Both the position numbers and the translations under genes were made by a program. A stretch of DNA of 64,000 bases, taken from contig CP020563.1 of NCBI GenBank assembly GCA_002082585.1, positions 3,776,001 through 3,840,000 of the forward strand. Reading direction: 5' to 3'. Below the pieces are notes generated by a model that worked only from the letters and a program-made list of their open reading frames with translations, was not told the DNA's origin and did no database searches. This DNA comes from Kitasatospora albolonga. GTDB lineage: Bacteria; Actinomycetota; Actinomycetes; Streptomycetales; Streptomycetaceae. Positions 62,295 to 64,000 of the stretch are shown here, in pieces (the stretch's first letter is position 1; the number at the start of each line of letters is the position of its first letter).

Positions 62295-63023
62295 ATGGCT
62301 CCAGGACTTCCGGCCGTGTGGTCGTCGAGGTGCGCGGTCTGTCTGCTGGTGGCGGTCGGCGCGGTGCTGGGGCCGTCGGGGCCGCTGAGCGGGACCGCGC
62401 ACGGTTCGTCGGCGGTGGCCGACAGCCCGTCCGTCACCGCGGTGCCCCCCGGGGCGTCGAGCTCCGCCACCCCGCCGCCCCCCTCGGACGCGGCACCCCC
62501 CGCCACGCCTTCCTCCTCTTCCTCCTCTTCCTCCTCGGCCGTTCCGTCCGACGCACCGCTGCCCCTGCCGTCCGGCGTCCTCGGCTCGACGGCCCTGGAG
62601 CCCGGCGGCACCCCCTCCGACGTTCCGGAGTACGTGGACGGCGCACCGGCGCCCGAGGACTCGCCCTCCCCCACCCCGACCCATTCCGGTTCGGTCGAGG
62701 TCTCGGGGTCCACCGCACCCCTGGCCGGGCGCGAGGCCGGGGCCGGGAAGGCACGCCCCGGGCGTTCGCTGCCCCCGCTGGAGCCCGCGCGGGCCGAGCC
62801 GCCGGAACCGCCGGAACCGTCGGGCGAGCCGGAGGAAGTCGCCGTCGACCTGCCGGTTTCCGCCCCGCCGTCCGAGGCGTTCAGCGAGCCCGGAACCCCG
62901 GCCGCACGCGCCATGGACGCGGCAGCCGTACGCCAGGTCCAGCAGGTCTCGCTGGGTGCGGGCATCGCCCTGGTGGGCATCGGCCTCAGCTTCCTCGCAC
63001 TCCGCTTGCGCCGCTCGGACTGA
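62295..63023 (+). CDS. Pro/Ser-rich surface protein with signal and C-terminal membrane anchor
   Basis: 242 residues. An N-terminal hydrophobic segment (about 10-34, CAVCLLVAVGAVLG) leads into about 165 residues of Ser/Pro/Ala/Glu-rich sequence, including a run of nine or more Ser (TCC/TCT codons). A predicted membrane helix near 217-236 (LGAGIALVGIGLSFLALRL) and RRSD tail follow. The N-out/C-in plan without LPXTG suggests an anchored wall-spanning stalk. No domain is recognised. It starts at ATG 62295. Confidence 0.65.
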   Translation: MAPGLPAVWSSRCAVCLLVAVGAVLGPSGPLSGTAHGSSAVADSPSVTAVPPGASSSATPPPPSDAAPPATPSSSSSSSSSAVPSDAPLPLPSGVLGSTALEPGGTPSDVPEYVDGAPAPEDSPSPTPTHSGSVEVSGSTAPLAGREAGAGKARPGRSLPPLEPARAEPPEPPEPSGEPEEVAVDLPVSAPPSEAFSEPGTPAARAMDAAAVRQVQQVSLGAGIALVGIGLSFLALRLRRSD

Positions 63024-63080
63024 GCGCTCCACCCGTCGCCCCGGAGGTTCCGCGCCCCGTCCCCGTACCGCCGCAGTGAC

Positions 63081-63118
63081 TTGCCAGGACCAACATACTC
63101 GGTATACATACTCAGTAT
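63081..63118 (+). promoter_or_regulatory. promoter and twin operator of the padR-like gene
   Basis: TTGCCA (63081-63086), 16-nt spacer and TATACA (63103-63108) form a promoter whose transcript would begin near the ATG at 63117 (leaderless). Two inverted repeats, ATACTCGGTAT (63095-63105) and ATACTCAGTAT (63108-63118), flank the -10; the second includes the first bases of the start codon. This fits autorepression by a PadR protein. Confidence 0.7.
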
Positions 63119-63740
63119 GTCGATTCGTCACGGGCTGCTGGCCCTCCTGGAGCGGGGCCCTCGGTACGGCTCTCAGCTCCGCACCGAGTTCGAGTCCCGC
63201 ACCGGCTCCACCTGGCCCCTGAACGTCGGCCAGGTCTATACGACGCTCAGCCGCCTGGAGCGCGACGGCATGGTCGTGCAGGAGGGGGCCGACGACGCCG
63301 GGCACGACCTCTACGCGATCACCGACGACGGCCGGGCCGAGCTGCAGAGCTGGTTCGGGACCCCCGTGGACCGCACCAGCCCGCCCCGCGACGAGCTGGC
63401 CATCAAGCTCGCCATGGCCGTGGGAGCCCCGGGGGTCGACATCCGCGAGGTCATCCAGTCCCAGCGCCACCACACCCTCAAGGCCATGCAGGACTACACC
63501 CGGCTCAAGGCCCAGGCCCTGACCGACGTCCCGGCCAACCGGGACGAGGTGGCCTGGCTCCTCGTGGTGGAGCAGCTGATCTTCCAGGCGGAAGCCGAGG
63601 CGCGCTGGCTCGACCACTGCGAAGCACGGCTCGTCCGCCTCGCCGAGGCCGCCGCCACCGAGCCCTCGTGCGACCCCGGCCCCGCGCCCACGCGCGGACC
63701 GGCCCGCTCCCTGACCGGGCGGACGAAGGCCAGGCGCTGA
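63117..63740 (+). CDS. PadR-family transcriptional regulator
   Basis: 207 residues. A PadR winged helix (about 1-85; IRHGLLALLERGPRYGSQLR, WPLNVGQVYTTLSRLERDGMV) precedes the Vir-type C-terminal helical domain (about 95-180) that mediates dimerisation; a Pro/Arg-rich tail follows. The ATG at 63117 is chosen over 63081. PadR proteins commonly repress adjacent ABC exporter genes and are released by a drug or lipid. Here an ABC ATPase gene starts 124 nt downstream on the same strand. Confidence 0.92.
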   Translation: MSIRHGLLALLERGPRYGSQLRTEFESRTGSTWPLNVGQVYTTLSRLERDGMVVQEGADDAGHDLYAITDDGRAELQSWFGTPVDRTSPPRDELAIKLAMAVGAPGVDIREVIQSQRHHTLKAMQDYTRLKAQALTDVPANRDEVAWLLVVEQLIFQAEAEARWLDHCEARLVRLAEAAATEPSCDPGPAPTRGPARSLTGRTKARR

Positions 63741-63864
63741 GCCGCGCCTTCCTCTCGTCCCGCTCCGCGGAACAACGGGGCCCGGGCCTTCCTGTCCTGT
63801 TCGCACTTCCCTGTCCTGTTCGCACTTCCTGATCAGCGCGTCTTCCTAGGGGGAACCACCCACC

Positions 63865-64000
63865 ATGTCCTCGCCCGTCACGACATCACCGCCACCGCCC
63901 TCCGGGACGCCCGTCGGCGCCCCCGTGCTCGAACTGCGGGCGCTGACCCGTACCCACGGCTCCGGCATCGCCGAGGTCCACGCGCTGCGCGGGATCAGCC
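63865..64000 (+). CDS. ABC transporter ATP-binding protein (MacB/LolD-like), 3' partial
   Basis: Only 45 codons are in the window. After a Ser/Thr/Pro-rich start (MSSPVTTSPPPP) comes LELRALTRTHGSG ... VHALRGIS, the first beta-strand and A-loop region of an ABC ATPase of the LolD/MacB/FtsE class. It is probably controlled by the preceding PadR protein, with a permease downstream outside the window. The start has only weak GGGGGAA as RBS. Confidence 0.75.
   Translation, partial: MSSPVTTSPPPPSGTPVGAPVLELRALTRTHGSGIAEVHALRGIS

Noticed and set aside
62113..62388. 91-codon frame after the PASTA kinase as a separate gene
   Set aside because: It is the open continuation behind the duplicated kinase end; no RBS and no conservation signs.

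Overview
The window is about 70% G+C, with strong third-position GC bias, many GTG starts, leaderless-looking promoters, mycothiol-type enzymes, DUF397 and WhiJ-like proteins, and a single TTA codon. This is a Streptomyces (or close relative) chromosome. Four exact 14-bp parS (ParB) sites lie in it, which suggests the origin-proximal core of the linear chromosome. From memory, the gene order metG ... aspS ... M18 aminopeptidase ... D-Ala-D-Ala carboxypeptidase ... bkdABC ... DevR-like regulator ... paired Ser/Thr kinases matches the S. coelicolor SCO379x-SCO382x region. That was not checked against a database. No tRNA, rRNA, CRISPR array, IS element or prophage was seen.

Layout. 0-8.5 kb: the 3' part of a large DUF3686-type AAA ATPase, a CASTOR-like TrkA-N membrane protein, an auxiliary trpS preceded by a complete ribosome-mediated attenuator, a tiny membrane protein and an alkylsulfatase-type metallo-hydrolase. 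8.6-11 kb: a flavin-dependent monooxygenase with its FMN reductase, then a universal stress protein. 11-17.3 kb: a large STAND/AAA ATPase, a DrrAB-type ABC exporter and an NADPH:FMN reductase. 17.4-25.4 kb: membrane proteins, an S4 RNA-binding protein, a secreted PhoX phosphatase behind a PHO box, a VWA protein and an OmpR-type two-component system. 25.6-32 kb: metG, a DUF4157 (eCIS-core) protein, an L,D-transpeptidase lipoprotein and aspS. 32-45.5 kb: a SpoIIE phosphatase/anti-sigma fusion, pirin, an SseB-like protein, a FadE5-like acyl-CoA dehydrogenase, a Uma2 nuclease-fold protein, M18 aminopeptidase, an NHLRC2-like thioredoxin/NHL protein, a LURP-one protein, a nitrilase-family hydrolase and a mycothiol-dependent enzyme. 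45.5-52.1 kb: a GntR-MFS operon, a CmtR-type metal sensor with a Cys-tailed CDF exporter, a penicillin-binding carboxypeptidase and a WhiJ/DUF397 developmental cluster with a divergent anti-sigma-like ATPase. 52.1-64 kb: bkdABC (branched-chain 2-oxoacid dehydrogenase), a DevR-like regulator, a PNPOx-like protein, a TTA-containing phosphotransferase, two head-to-head Ser/Thr kinases, a Pro/Ser-rich surface protein and a PadR regulator leading into an ABC ATPase cut by the window end.

Functional themes. Translation (trpS, metG, aspS, S4 protein) and core metabolism (bkd, fadE, pepM18) are mixed with sensing and development: two-component and serine/threonine kinases, an anti-sigma/phosphatase and the WhiJ cluster. 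Readable cis-regulation includes the trpS attenuator, a PHO box, CmtR and PadR operators, parS sites and about ten long stem-loop terminators, most of them between convergent genes or at operon ends.
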